Virus record (IMG/VR): IMGVR_UViG_3300044522_001092
Span: 1-35,497 of that record
DNA from: a virus
Strand: one strand, 5' to 3'
Length of the DNA: 35,497 nt
In this document: positions 13,434 to 20,108 of the stretch, in pieces
Layout: each line of letters opens with the position of its first letter
Position numbering within the stretch: position 1 is the first letter of the stretch
Notes under the pieces: generated by a model
Seen by the model: the letters and a program-made list of their open reading frames with translations, nothing else
Databases searched by the model: none
What the model was told of the DNA's origin: nothing
Position numbers and translations under genes: made by a program

Positions 13434-14438
13434 TTACAAAGCCCAAAACGCTTTGGCTTCGCTTTGACGAACTCCCCTAGCATACTTTTCTTCTACCATT
13501 CGAGGCGATGAATGCCCGAGGAAATAAGCGGTTTTGCTGCTGTCCTGCCACATGGCACGGTGCATGGAAGCCGAGGTATGGCGAAGGCAGTTTTGAGGCC
13601 ACTCGGCCCACCCCATTTCATTGCAAAGCTCCGTGCGTTCCCGCTTGATGTAGCCTTCCTCTAAGCAGTCCCATTTTTTCGGGAGGTGTCGCCTTAGCGC
13701 CGGCTGGATCGGGACGAAGCGTGGACGTGGCTTGGGGTCGGTGGATTTCCGAATGGGAACAAAGATTTCTTCGGCCTCGATGTGCTTCGGCAGGCATCGC
13801 TCGACCTCCGAGACGCGCATGCCTCCGAACAATCCAAGAACGAGCCAAGCGCGGAGGCGGTTGTTTTTTTTCGTGAGTGCGAGGAGGCGCTTAATTTGCG
13901 GCATGGTCAAGAGGTGGTGCTCCGGCGCGGCCTTTGGCGTGTCGATCTTCAGCACAGGGTTGACCGTTGCGAGCTCGTAGCGCACAAGCCAGTTGAATAC
14001 AAGGCGAAGATAAACAAAGCCCTGTTGCGCCGTAGTCCCGCACCAATTTGGGCGAGAAAGAAAAGCCTCGATGTGAACCGGCTTGATGTCATTGAGATCC
14101 ATGGCGCCGTATTTCTCAACGAAGTGCCCCCACCACCAATTAAGGAGTCGGGTATGGTTGCCCACCTTGAGCTTCGGCATTCTCACCAGGGTAAATTCTT
14201 TCCACGCCTTCTCAACTGAAAGCCCCGAGGATTCCTTGAAGGCGTCGGTGCCTCCGGTCTCCAATTTCTCAGCCAGCGCATCGCGGTGAAGGCGTGCCTC
14301 GAGGCGGGTATTAAAGAAGGTGCGCTTCTCCTTGCCGCCGATACGCGAGAAAACCACATGCCGGTGTTGGCCACGCACCGTGGCCTCGCGGATGGTGATA
14401 ACTGGCTTGTTGCGTCGTGTTGCGTCCGTTGCGTCCAT
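13434..14438 (-). CDS. int: Tyrosine recombinase integrase
   Basis: This 334-aa protein should integrate the phage at the host attachment site. The N-terminal arm/core-binding domain (about 70-165) is followed by the catalytic domain with Arg208 (GLFGGMRVSE), Lys231 (IRKSTDP), Arg286 (CLRHTSA), His309 (LGHSSPRM) and the nucleophile Tyr319 (EEKYARG). At the HxxR position Asn283 replaces His, as in a number of integrases I recall from Verrucomicrobiota and Planctomycetota. Length is normal for the family. It is convergent with the plus-strand RHH gene and lies next to a tRNA-Thr-like attachment sequence. Confidence 0.92.
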   Translation of the reverse strand: MDATDATRRNKPVITIREATVRGQHRHVVFSRIGGKEKRTFFNTRLEARLHRDALAEKLETGGTDAFKESSGLSVEKAWKEFTLVRMPKLKVGNHTRLLNWWWGHFVEKYGAMDLNDIKPVHIEAFLSRPNWCGTTAQQGFVYLRLVFNWLVRYELATVNPVLKIDTPKAAPEHHLLTMPQIKRLLALTKKNNRLRAWLVLGLFGGMRVSEVERCLPKHIEAEEIFVPIRKSTDPKPRPRFVPIQPALRRHLPKKWDCLEEGYIKRERTELCNEMGWAEWPQNCLRHTSASMHRAMWQDSSKTAYFLGHSSPRMVEEKYARGVRQSEAKAFWAL

Positions 14439-14658
14439 AAGGGCATTTTAAGCCATTTAGAGCAACTTTCAACAAGTTTCAAAGGCATTCAGAGAAAACC
14501 CGCACAGCCAATGCTAGAGCGGTTTAGAGGGCTGTAAAGAGGAGAGCCGACGACGAGACTCGAACTCGTGACCTATCGATTACGAATCGAAAATTGGGTG
14601 CTGATTATTAGCAACTTACAAGAGCGTTGCGCGGGCGTTGCGTTTTTTGCTCTTTTTT
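14439..14658. other. 220-base attP region
   Basis: This non-coding stretch lies between the integrase start and the endolysin stop. It contains the tRNA-Thr-like core (14545-14592), GCGTTGCG twice (14624-14631 and 14635-14642, 11 bp apart), and several CTCTAA-type motifs on the integrase side (minus strand, around 14456-14533). These are possible arm-type integrase or IHF-like sites. No promoter can be called with confidence. Confidence 0.5.
14545..14592 (-). other. attP core: 3' half of a tRNA-Thr(CGU) gene
   Basis: On the minus strand the sequence contains an anticodon loop TTCGTAA (anticodon CGT, threonine), a variable loop AGGTC, a full T-arm (ACGAG stem, TTCGAGT loop, CTCGT stem), the acceptor strand CGTCGGC (14552-14546) and a discriminator base at 14545. 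The 5' acceptor strand and D-arm are absent, so this is not a functional tRNA. Phages that integrate into tRNA genes carry just such a 3' segment to restore the gene. Its position next to int supports attP. Confidence 0.75.
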
Positions 14659-15132
14659 CTACGCCAGAACGTCGATTTTTTTGGAGACTCGGTTGCGGAG
14701 GGTGGCGAGCATGTCGCGCTCGGTCATGCCTTTTGCCCATGCGGGCCGGAGCTGGTAGTGGGGCTCGTCGCAGAATTTCCAATCCCCTCCCCATTCGAGG
14801 CCGAGGCTTTTGCCGAGCGTGCCAAGTTCGTTGTAGAGGGGGTGCTCGCCGCAATACTCTTTGCCACGGAAAACTCCGATGTCGAAGGCTAGGCCGAAAT
14901 TGTGGTTCGAGTGTCCGGCGGCGGCGTTGGTGACTTTCTTCCCTGGCGTGGTGCGGCCTCGAGCATACAAGGCGTCCTGCTCCATGTAGGATCGTGTGCC
15001 GGAAATTATTTTGACGTCGCATCCGACCTTTGCGGCAATGGTCTTGGCGACTCCGAGAAAGGAACGGGCGCGCTTTTGTGCCTCGGGGTGGAGCGTGGCA
15101 ATCTGGATCTCGCTGCGTTCGTCTAGGTTCAT
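14659..15132 (-). CDS. Endolysin, M15-type L-alanyl-D-glutamate/D-Ala peptidase
   Basis: This 157-aa enzyme should cut the peptide part of peptidoglycan at lysis. The zinc site of the M15 (VanY/T5 endolysin-like) family is clear: SNHNFGLAFDI supplies His77 and Asp84, and DEPHYQL supplies His125, with Glu123 as the probable catalytic acid. An SGTRSYMEQDALYARGR segment (44-60) is also typical. There is no signal peptide, so it needs the holin. The start ATG 15132 overlaps the lipoprotein stop by ATGA. It is the last gene of the late operon before attP. Confidence 0.9.
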   Translation of the reverse strand: MNLDERSEIQIATLHPEAQKRARSFLGVAKTIAAKVGCDVKIISGTRSYMEQDALYARGRTTPGKKVTNAAAGHSNHNFGLAFDIGVFRGKEYCGEHPLYNELGTLGKSLGLEWGGDWKFCDEPHYQLRPAWAKGMTERDMLATLRNRVSKKIDVLA

Positions 15133-15377
15133 TTGTCGCGGAGGAGTTTGGCTTCGCCGTATTTCTGCCAGGCGAAGGCCATGCCGTTGTCGCCGGGGGT
15201 CTCGGGCGGCGTGTTGGGGATGTATTTTGCGGAGAGGGAGAGTTGGAGGTTGCCGAGCTCGCCGATGTGCTGGCCGAATGGCGGGATGGGCACCGAAACG
15301 CAACTGGTCAGGAATGCCATTCCGAGGAAGACGAAGGAGAGGAGGACCAGCAAGAGTGCGATCCGGCGGGGTCTCAT
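15129..15377 (-). CDS. Small lipoprotein, possible outer-membrane spanin
   Basis: This 82-aa protein has a basic N-terminus (MRPRR), a hydrophobic helix and a lipobox FLTSC, with the lipidated Cys near residue 26. The remaining sequence, with VPIPPF and NTPPETPG, is short and Pro-containing, as in Rz1-like o-spanins. In this position, between holin and endolysin, an outer-membrane spanin is a reasonable inference; it would imply a Gram-negative host. It overlaps the holin and endolysin genes by four bases each. Confidence 0.65.
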   Translation of the reverse strand: MRPRRIALLLVLLSFVFLGMAFLTSCVSVPIPPFGQHIGELGNLQLSLSAKYIPNTPPETPGDNGMAFAWQKYGEAKLLRDK

Positions 15378-15541
15378 CGTCCTTTGCGAATGACGTTGAT
15401 GAGGCCCACCAATCCGAGCCCGGTGGCGACGATTTGGTTCTGGAGCTCGGGGGAGGCGCTCACGCCTGCTGCTGTGGCCAGCAAGATCAAACCGCGCCAC
15501 GTTGAGTTCTGCGACAAAGAATTTAGAATTGAATTGAGCAT
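15374..15541 (-). CDS. Holin-like small membrane protein
   Basis: This 55-aa protein starts at ATG 15541 (MLNSILNSLSQ) just after the preceding stop. It has two short hydrophobic segments: WRGLILLATAAGVSA and IVATGLGLVGLINVI, separated by a SPELQNQ turn, and a basic end (RKGR). The layout resembles small class II-type holins. Its place in front of lipoprotein and endolysin genes supports this. No sequence signature is diagnostic, so it remains a prediction. Confidence 0.68.
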   Translation of the reverse strand: MLNSILNSLSQNSTWRGLILLATAAGVSASPELQNQIVATGLGLVGLINVIRKGR

Positions 15542-15542
15542 A

Positions 15543-15818
15543 CTATTGGGGCCTCGTGTCAAGTTTGCGCTCGACTCGCTCAATGACGGATCTGGCGCTT
15601 GCGATGACGGAGAGCATTTCGGAGTTGGCTGTTTTGAGGTGCTCCACAAACTCCTCGGTCTGTTTGTCCATGCGGGTTTGCAGCACGTCGAGGCGTCCGG
15701 TGAAGTAACGAAAAAGGGTGAATACGGCGGCGAGGCCGATGACTAGGAGGCAGACGAAGAGCCAGCGGTCGCTTTGACCGCTGGCGTAATTCGTCAGCTC
15801 GAGGAGTTTTTGGTCCAT
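15543..15818 (-). CDS. Membrane-anchored coiled-coil protein, possible inner-membrane spanin
   Basis: This 91-aa protein has one transmembrane helix near residues 19-37 (WLFVCLLVIGLAAVFTLF) and then a long charged helix to the C-terminus (RLDVLQTRMDKQTEEFVEH...), predicted to be a coiled coil. This is the shape of Rz-type i-spanins, though these helices are also found in phage-encoded antiholin-like proteins. It overlaps the fibre gene stop by one base (TAATG) and is one base from the holin-like gene. Together the four genes 15818-14659 form a complete lysis cassette. Confidence 0.62.
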   Translation of the reverse strand: MDQKLLELTNYASGQSDRWLFVCLLVIGLAAVFTLFRYFTGRLDVLQTRMDKQTEEFVEHLKTANSEMLSVIASARSVIERVERKLDTRPQ

Positions 15819-16909
15819 TAGGAATTAGCCTGGGCGATGAGGTTACCGACTATGGCGGTGGTGGCCACGTTTGCGAGGCGGTCCGTGTTGAGTGCCGCGA
15901 CTTTTGCCAGCTCGGTGGTCAGTTCTGTGCGGACGGCGCTGGCGTTTGCGGCTGCTGTGCTCGGGGCTGTGTAGCCACTTGTTGCTAGGCGGGTGCTGAC
16001 GGCGGCATCGAGGCGACCTAGCTCGGTTGTGAGCTCGGCGCGTGTGGCCGAGGCTATCGAAGCGGCACTTGGCACGGATGGCGAGTTGGTCAAGGTGGTG
16101 ACCGTTCCGCCGGTGATTTCCTTCGTTGCCGTGGCCCACACTGCGGTTGCGTTTGCGGCTGCGGTCGGTGCTGCTGTGGTCGGGATGCTGTCGATCTTTC
16201 CACCGACGCGCTCGAGGTCGGCGCGGACGGCGGCGACCAGCGAGACTTCCGAGAGGTTGGTGTTGCCGATTGCGCCCACGATGGCGTTGAGGACCGCTTG
16301 GCCATCTGCTTCGTTGAGGAGCGATCCTTCGACTGCGGTGGCGATCTGGGCTGTGGTCGGGGCGGCGCTGTATGCCGAGCTTGCGAGTCTGCTGGAGACG
16401 CTTGCGTCCAGGTTGGCGAGCTTGGTGGAGTTGGAATCCATTTCCTGACGTATGGCTGTGACCGTAGGTGCTGCGCTCGGGGCTGTGTAATCAGCGGCGG
16501 CGAGTCTGGAAGAGATGTTTTGATCCACCCGGCCAAGCTCAACCGAAAGCTCGGTGCGCACTTGTGAGGCGATGGCGCTGGCGGTCGGGACCGTTGGCGC
16601 GTTGGTGAGGGTTGTTGTGGTGGCGCAGAGGGTCACATTGGCCACGGTGTCGCTGGCGGCGTTGAAGGTGCTGGCTGGCACCTCGGCGGTGCCGGACCAG
16701 ACGATGCTGCCGCTGCCGACGTTGGCGGACGCGGAGATGAATGCGACTTGGTATGTGCCTGCTGTGCCGGTCATGTTGCCGGAATAAAATCCTGTGCTGC
16801 CGGTTTCGGGGCAGGAGATGGCAGAGCCCACGGCGGCGCCTGCTTGGTAGCGTTGTGCTGTTACGGTGAGGCCCGATTTTGCGAGCGCGATGTTGAGTTC
16901 GTTGGCCAT
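15818..16909 (-). CDS. Tail-fibre-like protein with internal repeats
   Basis: This 363-aa protein is rich in Ala, Ser and Thr. An N-terminal domain (1-90) with GSTGFYSGNMTGTAGTY looks like a small beta-sandwich. The rest is repetitive: the pattern VRTELSVELGRVDQNISSRL recurs as TRAELTTELGRLDAAVSTRL and again as VRTELTTELAKV, each with a Y-T-A-P ending, and suits a trimeric coiled coil. It is probably a structural part of a fibre or a host-binding appendage. It lies at the end of the tail cluster, just before lysis. Confidence 0.68.
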   Translation of the reverse strand: MANELNIALAKSGLTVTAQRYQAGAAVGSAISCPETGSTGFYSGNMTGTAGTYQVAFISASANVGSGSIVWSGTAEVPASTFNAASDTVANVTLCATTTTLTNAPTVPTASAIASQVRTELSVELGRVDQNISSRLAAADYTAPSAAPTVTAIRQEMDSNSTKLANLDASVSSRLASSAYSAAPTTAQIATAVEGSLLNEADGQAVLNAIVGAIGNTNLSEVSLVAAVRADLERVGGKIDSIPTTAAPTAAANATAVWATATKEITGGTVTTLTNSPSVPSAASIASATRAELTTELGRLDAAVSTRLATSGYTAPSTAAANASAVRTELTTELAKVAALNTDRLANVATTAIVGNLIAQANS

Positions 16910-16913
16910 GATT

Positions 16914-17330
16914 TTAGGAGTTTAGAGTGGTGAGTGTTTCGGTGAGCGTTGCCTCGAATGTGTGCGGGGCGGAAGGCCAGTTGCTGGCGGCTGGGGCGAG
17001 GCCAGTGGCGATCATGCCGTCGAGCCATGCTTGCACGGCGACGAGCTTGGGCGAGGATTTCGCGGAGGCGTCGAGGCGGAGTTTTTGATAGAGCAGCGTG
17101 GTAGAGCGGTTGCCGCCGTAGCCTTGCGAATCTGTCCACTCTTCGGCGGTGAATGTAGGCGCGGATGGAGTGACCCACTGGCCACCTTGCCACGCTGCGT
17201 CTTCGCTTGGCTTGGGCGGCGCGGCTTGCCATTGCTCGGCTTTTGGGTTTCCGGCAGCTATGAGTTCGGCGATGTAGCTCTCGGGGAGTTCGCGGAGTTC
17301 GTTCGTGGTTGTGTTTCTGTAGAAGCTCAT
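16914..17330 (-). CDS. Tail-fibre-associated protein, possible assembly protein
   Basis: This 138-aa protein begins MSFYRNTTTNELRELPESYI, has a proline/tryptophan-rich middle (AAPPKPSEDAAWQGGQWVTP) and a C-terminal helical part. Short proteins with this opening and the Trp-rich middle are often tail-fibre assembly proteins. Here it follows the lectin-like protein, with a 4-base overlap, so a role in folding or capping that fibre is reasonable but not shown. Confidence 0.5.
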   Translation of the reverse strand: MSFYRNTTTNELRELPESYIAELIAAGNPKAEQWQAAPPKPSEDAAWQGGQWVTPSAPTFTAEEWTDSQGYGGNRSTTLLYQKLRLDASAKSSPKLVAVQAWLDGMIATGLAPAASNWPSAPHTFEATLTETLTTLNS

Positions 17331-17968
17331 GGGTAGATGCGAGGATGGTTGGCGACGGTTGCGGCGTTGTTGTTGGTGATGGCGAGTCCGCCTTTTTGGT
17401 CGATAAGATCACGGACGAGGGGGGCGTAGAAGACGAGCGACTGCGGGCGCACCTTGTCGCAGGTCATGCCTTTGGCTAGGCTTGAGAGTTCGGTGGCGCT
17501 GAGGGCGACATTCCAGATGCCGACTTCGGCCGTACGTCCATCCAAATATACACCGGGACTTCCTGAAGAAAGCCTAATTCCAATATTAAATCTGTTTAAC
17601 GTCGGAAATGTGGTGAAATTGGATGTAGTGCTATTGACAGAACCATTTAGACTAACAGAAACAGATGGTTGAGTAAAGACTCCTGCCGCATGATTCCATG
17701 TATTTGCTGTGTAACCAATAGAGCTGTCAAGACTAACATTTGGAAATGCTCCTCCTGTGTCCGCTCTTAATGGATCGCCTGCTACTGTTCCAAACGCAAT
17801 CAATCTATATCCTCGGAATGCATTTGCCCCATTGTCTAAAGAGAGAATTACTTGGGTTGTTGTTATGCTGTCAGAATTAAACCATGCTGCCATTGTAAAT
17901 GGGAGAGCAGTGATGGGCGCAGAGGAAACGCTTAAATACTGCGTAGTGCCATTAAACTCGTAAGCCAT
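17327..17968 (-). CDS. LamG/concanavalin-like lectin-fold tail protein
   Basis: This 213-aa protein is a single LamG (laminin G/concanavalin A-like) jelly roll: it opens MAYEFNGTTQYLSV, has FTMAAWFNSD, a GYTANTWNHAAGVFT motif near residues 86-100, and VYLDGRTAEVGIWNVALSA near the end. This fold binds glycans, so it is likely a receptor-binding module. The DNA is noticeably A/T-richer between about 17530 and 17960 than its neighbours, suggesting acquisition by exchange. It overlaps the genes on both sides (4 bases and one base). Confidence 0.8.
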   Translation of the reverse strand: MAYEFNGTTQYLSVSSAPITALPFTMAAWFNSDSITTTQVILSLDNGANAFRGYRLIAFGTVAGDPLRADTGGAFPNVSLDSSIGYTANTWNHAAGVFTQPSVSVSLNGSVNSTTSNFTTFPTLNRFNIGIRLSSGSPGVYLDGRTAEVGIWNVALSATELSSLAKGMTCDKVRPQSLVFYAPLVRDLIDQKGGLAITNNNAATVANHPRIYP

Positions 17969-18480
17969 TACGCTTCGCTCCTTACTTCGACGGCGATGAG
18001 TTCGGCATCGCCTGTCATTGTGTCGTTGACAACATCGCTGCCCACGCGAGAAATTCTGATCCGGTAAGGCTCGCCGACTGCCACAGTGTCGATTGCGGTG
18101 AGCGAGATGCTGGTCGTGGTGGCGATGCCGCTCGTTCCGTTTGCGGCTCCGTTTGCCTCGGTTGCGGTGTCGAATGAGTCTGCATCGAGATCGGTGTTAC
18201 CACGCTCCAATGCAACGCGCCAACGTACATTGCCGCTTGTAGCGGTGGTTGCCATCCATGTGATGCGGACGCTGAAGCCGCTGGCGAGGTCTGCCGCCTC
18301 GGGGATGATTGCTGGGAATGTTGCGGACTCGATAGTGGCGTCGTCAAAATCGAGCACGGCAACCGAGTTGCGCGTGTCGAGAGTTGCAAACAGCGTTGCG
18401 GGTGGTGAGCTGTCGCTTGGCGTGAATACGGCGAGGGTCTTTGTGCCAGAGGCACCGGAGAGGATGGGTGTTGCGATCAT
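17968..18480 (-). CDS. Tail-associated protein, beta-rich
   Basis: This 170-aa protein starts at ATG 18480, overlapping the previous stop as ATGA; upstream codons would read into the preceding gene. It is Ala/Thr/Ser-rich and probably beta-sandwich (VRITWMATTATSGNVRWRVAL, EPYRIRISRVGSD). It is unrelated by eye to a named family, but looks like a virion surface domain. It lies among the fibre genes, immediately upstream of the LamG gene. Confidence 0.6.
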   Translation of the reverse strand: MIATPILSGASGTKTLAVFTPSDSSPPATLFATLDTRNSVAVLDFDDATIESATFPAIIPEAADLASGFSVRITWMATTATSGNVRWRVALERGNTDLDADSFDTATEANGAANGTSGIATTTSISLTAIDTVAVGEPYRIRISRVGSDVVNDTMTGDAELIAVEVRSEA

Positions 18481-18842
18481 GCGTAGGTGAGTGAGGTTTT
18501 GTTCGACCACGCGCCGGTGGCGCTGGCCTCGGCGGTCACGTTGCCATTGGCGTCTGTTGTGGTGCGGGAGATGTCCCAGAGGGCGGAGTCGTAGATGCTG
18601 CCGCTGTTTGGGAAGTCGGCGTAGGCGAGTTTTCCGTAGTAAAGATTTGATCCGATGATGTCGAAGACTTCGACTTTATCGGGCACGGGACGAGTGCCGA
18701 TGCGGAAGACGTTGCCGCTTGCGTCTTTTGAGTAGAGGCAATGGTCGGCGAGATTCTGGACTAGCTCTCCGACTGCGAGATCGCCAGCGAGTGGGATCTT
18801 GCCAAGGACGGAGGATTTTTTGGGAATGATTTGGGTGGCCAT
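18477..18842 (-). CDS. Tail-fibre-like protein sharing a C-terminal module
   Basis: This 121-aa protein has an N-terminal motif common in phage fibres: LGKIPLAGDLAVGELVQNLA then LYSKDASGNVFRI. The C-terminal third (SRTTTDANGNV ... ATGAWSNKTSLTYA) closely resembles the end of the 461-aa fibre (RRSTTDAAGRV ... ATGSWLNRETLAY), as a shared module. It could be a small fibre or tip protein. The gap upstream (18843-18915) holds strong hairpins. Confidence 0.66.
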   Translation of the reverse strand: MATQIIPKKSSVLGKIPLAGDLAVGELVQNLADHCLYSKDASGNVFRIGTRPVPDKVEVFDIIGSNLYYGKLAYADFPNSGSIYDSALWDISRTTTDANGNVTAEASATGAWSNKTSLTYA

Positions 18843-18858
18843 AGGGCGGGTTTGATTT

Positions 18859-18901
18859 CGCGGAGACCCCCGCGTGGCGAGGCGCTATGGAGCGCCCCGC
18901 C
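18859..18901. other. Two GC-rich hairpins between tail genes
   Basis: CGCGG (18859-18863) pairs with CCGCG (18870-18874). Then GGCG-A-GGCGCT (18876-18886) pairs with AGCGCC-C-CGCC (18891-18901) over the loop ATGG. There is no T-run on the minus strand, so these are unlikely to be simple intrinsic terminators. They may stabilise or process the late mRNA. Confidence 0.6.
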
Positions 18902-18915
18902 GGGGTTGGTTTGGA

Positions 18916-19833
18916 CTAGTAAGAACCTCCATCGATAACCGTCTCGAGCGCCGATATACGGCTCTCGTGGTCGGCCACGTCGGACTCGAGGTCGGTCAAG
19001 CGGCTTGCGCTGGAGACGTTCTCGAGGGTCGTGATGCGGTTGCCGAGGCTGGTGTCAGCCGTTGCACGGGTCGAGGCTTCGCTCGTTACCGAGGACTGCA
19101 CCAATGTGATCGCTGCGGCGCGGGTGGAGGCTTCGGAATCCACATTTGCCTGCACGCCGGAGATTGCGCTCTGGCGGTCGGAAACCTCGTCGAGGATGTC
19201 TTGCTCGGCTGCGCTTACGCGGCCGGCCAAAGCTGTGGCGGCTGTGTTGGTCACGCCCAGCGCTGTGGTGAGCGTTGCATCACCGGCTTCACGGTTCGTG
19301 ATTTCAGTTGCCAGGGCGGCGTTGTTGCTGGAAACGTAACCAGCGAAGGCTGTGTCGTTGGTGGCGTCGACGCTGTTGATGAGGGTGACGATCTCGGCGA
19401 ATGTGTCGCTGTTTGCGCCTGCTGCGGAGAGGATCGCGTCGATACGGCCTTTTTCCACCGTGATCTTGCCGTCCAAAGCGGAGTCGCCGGAAACACGCAA
19501 AGCGGATTCTGCTGATACAGCGGCGGCGCGGTCGGTGAGCTCTTGTGCGAGGCCAGCGGCGATGACGCCTTCAGCACTTTGTGCCCGTGAAATTTCCGAA
19601 TTCAGCGAGGAGGTGAGTGTCGAGTCGCCTGAGCTGCGAAGCGATGCTTCGGCTGCTACTGCGTCGGAGACGAAGGTCTTCTTGGAGAATACGTGCTCGC
19701 CCGCTATTGGAAGAACGCCTTCGGCGGTTCCTATCAGAAAACTCTTGTTCGTGACGTCGAACGCGATTTCACCGACTTGAAGCGAGACCGGCGTGCCGGA
19801 ACCGCGTTTTACTTTGAGTATGGGATTGGCCAT
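18916..19833 (-). CDS. Coiled-coil tail-fibre protein
   Basis: This 305-aa protein starts with MANPILKVKRGSGTPVSLQ then VGEIAFDVTNKSFLIG, a fibre N-terminal motif used for attachment. From about residue 55 to 305 it is a repetitive helical rod, with SAE/ASLRSSGDS-type units, and ends in LESDVADHESRISALETVIDG, strongly coiled-coil. It is probably a homotrimer. There is an A/C-rich leader with no Shine-Dalgarno site. It lies between two fibre-like genes. Confidence 0.72.
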   Translation of the reverse strand: MANPILKVKRGSGTPVSLQVGEIAFDVTNKSFLIGTAEGVLPIAGEHVFSKKTFVSDAVAAEASLRSSGDSTLTSSLNSEISRAQSAEGVIAAGLAQELTDRAAAVSAESALRVSGDSALDGKITVEKGRIDAILSAAGANSDTFAEIVTLINSVDATNDTAFAGYVSSNNAALATEITNREAGDATLTTALGVTNTAATALAGRVSAAEQDILDEVSDRQSAISGVQANVDSEASTRAAAITLVQSSVTSEASTRATADTSLGNRITTLENVSSASRLTDLESDVADHESRISALETVIDGGSY

Positions 19834-19880
19834 GATGTGTGTTTGGTTTTGGTGGTTGGGTTACGTGGTTGGGGAGATTG

Positions 19881-20108
19881 TCAAAAAGTGCCGCAGTCGA
19901 GGATCGGGATCATGAGGGCGTAGGCCGATGCGGTTGTGCTCCACCGGTAGGGCATGCCTTCGTCCATCGCCTGATACAAGCGGTCGGCTTTTCCGACGCT
20001 TGGGAAATTTGAGCGCGTTGGATATTCGACGACGATGCCTGGCAGGGTGAGGTCGAACTGAGAGAGATCGAGTTGCTGGCTGAGGTTGCTCTCGGTGATC
20101 GTTGTCAT
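19881..20108 (-). CDS. Hypothetical 75-aa protein in the fibre cluster
   Basis: Unrecognised. ATG 20108 overlaps the stop of the 461-aa fibre as TAATG. The protein begins MTTITESNLSQQLDLSQFDL, has a VVEYPTRSNFPSVGKADRLYQA middle, given here only in part, and a C-terminal YRWSTTASAYALMIPIL segment. It could be a small fibre cap or chaperone, judging from coupling to the fibre gene alone. Confidence 0.6.
   Translation of the reverse strand: MTTITESNLSQQLDLSQFDLTLPGIVVEYPTRSNFPSVGKADRLYQAMDEGMPYRWSTTASAYALMIPILDCGTF

Noticed and set aside
14545-14640. Complete tRNA gene
   Set aside because: Only the anticodon loop, T-arm and 3' acceptor are present; the D-arm and the matching 5' acceptor strand are missing upstream.
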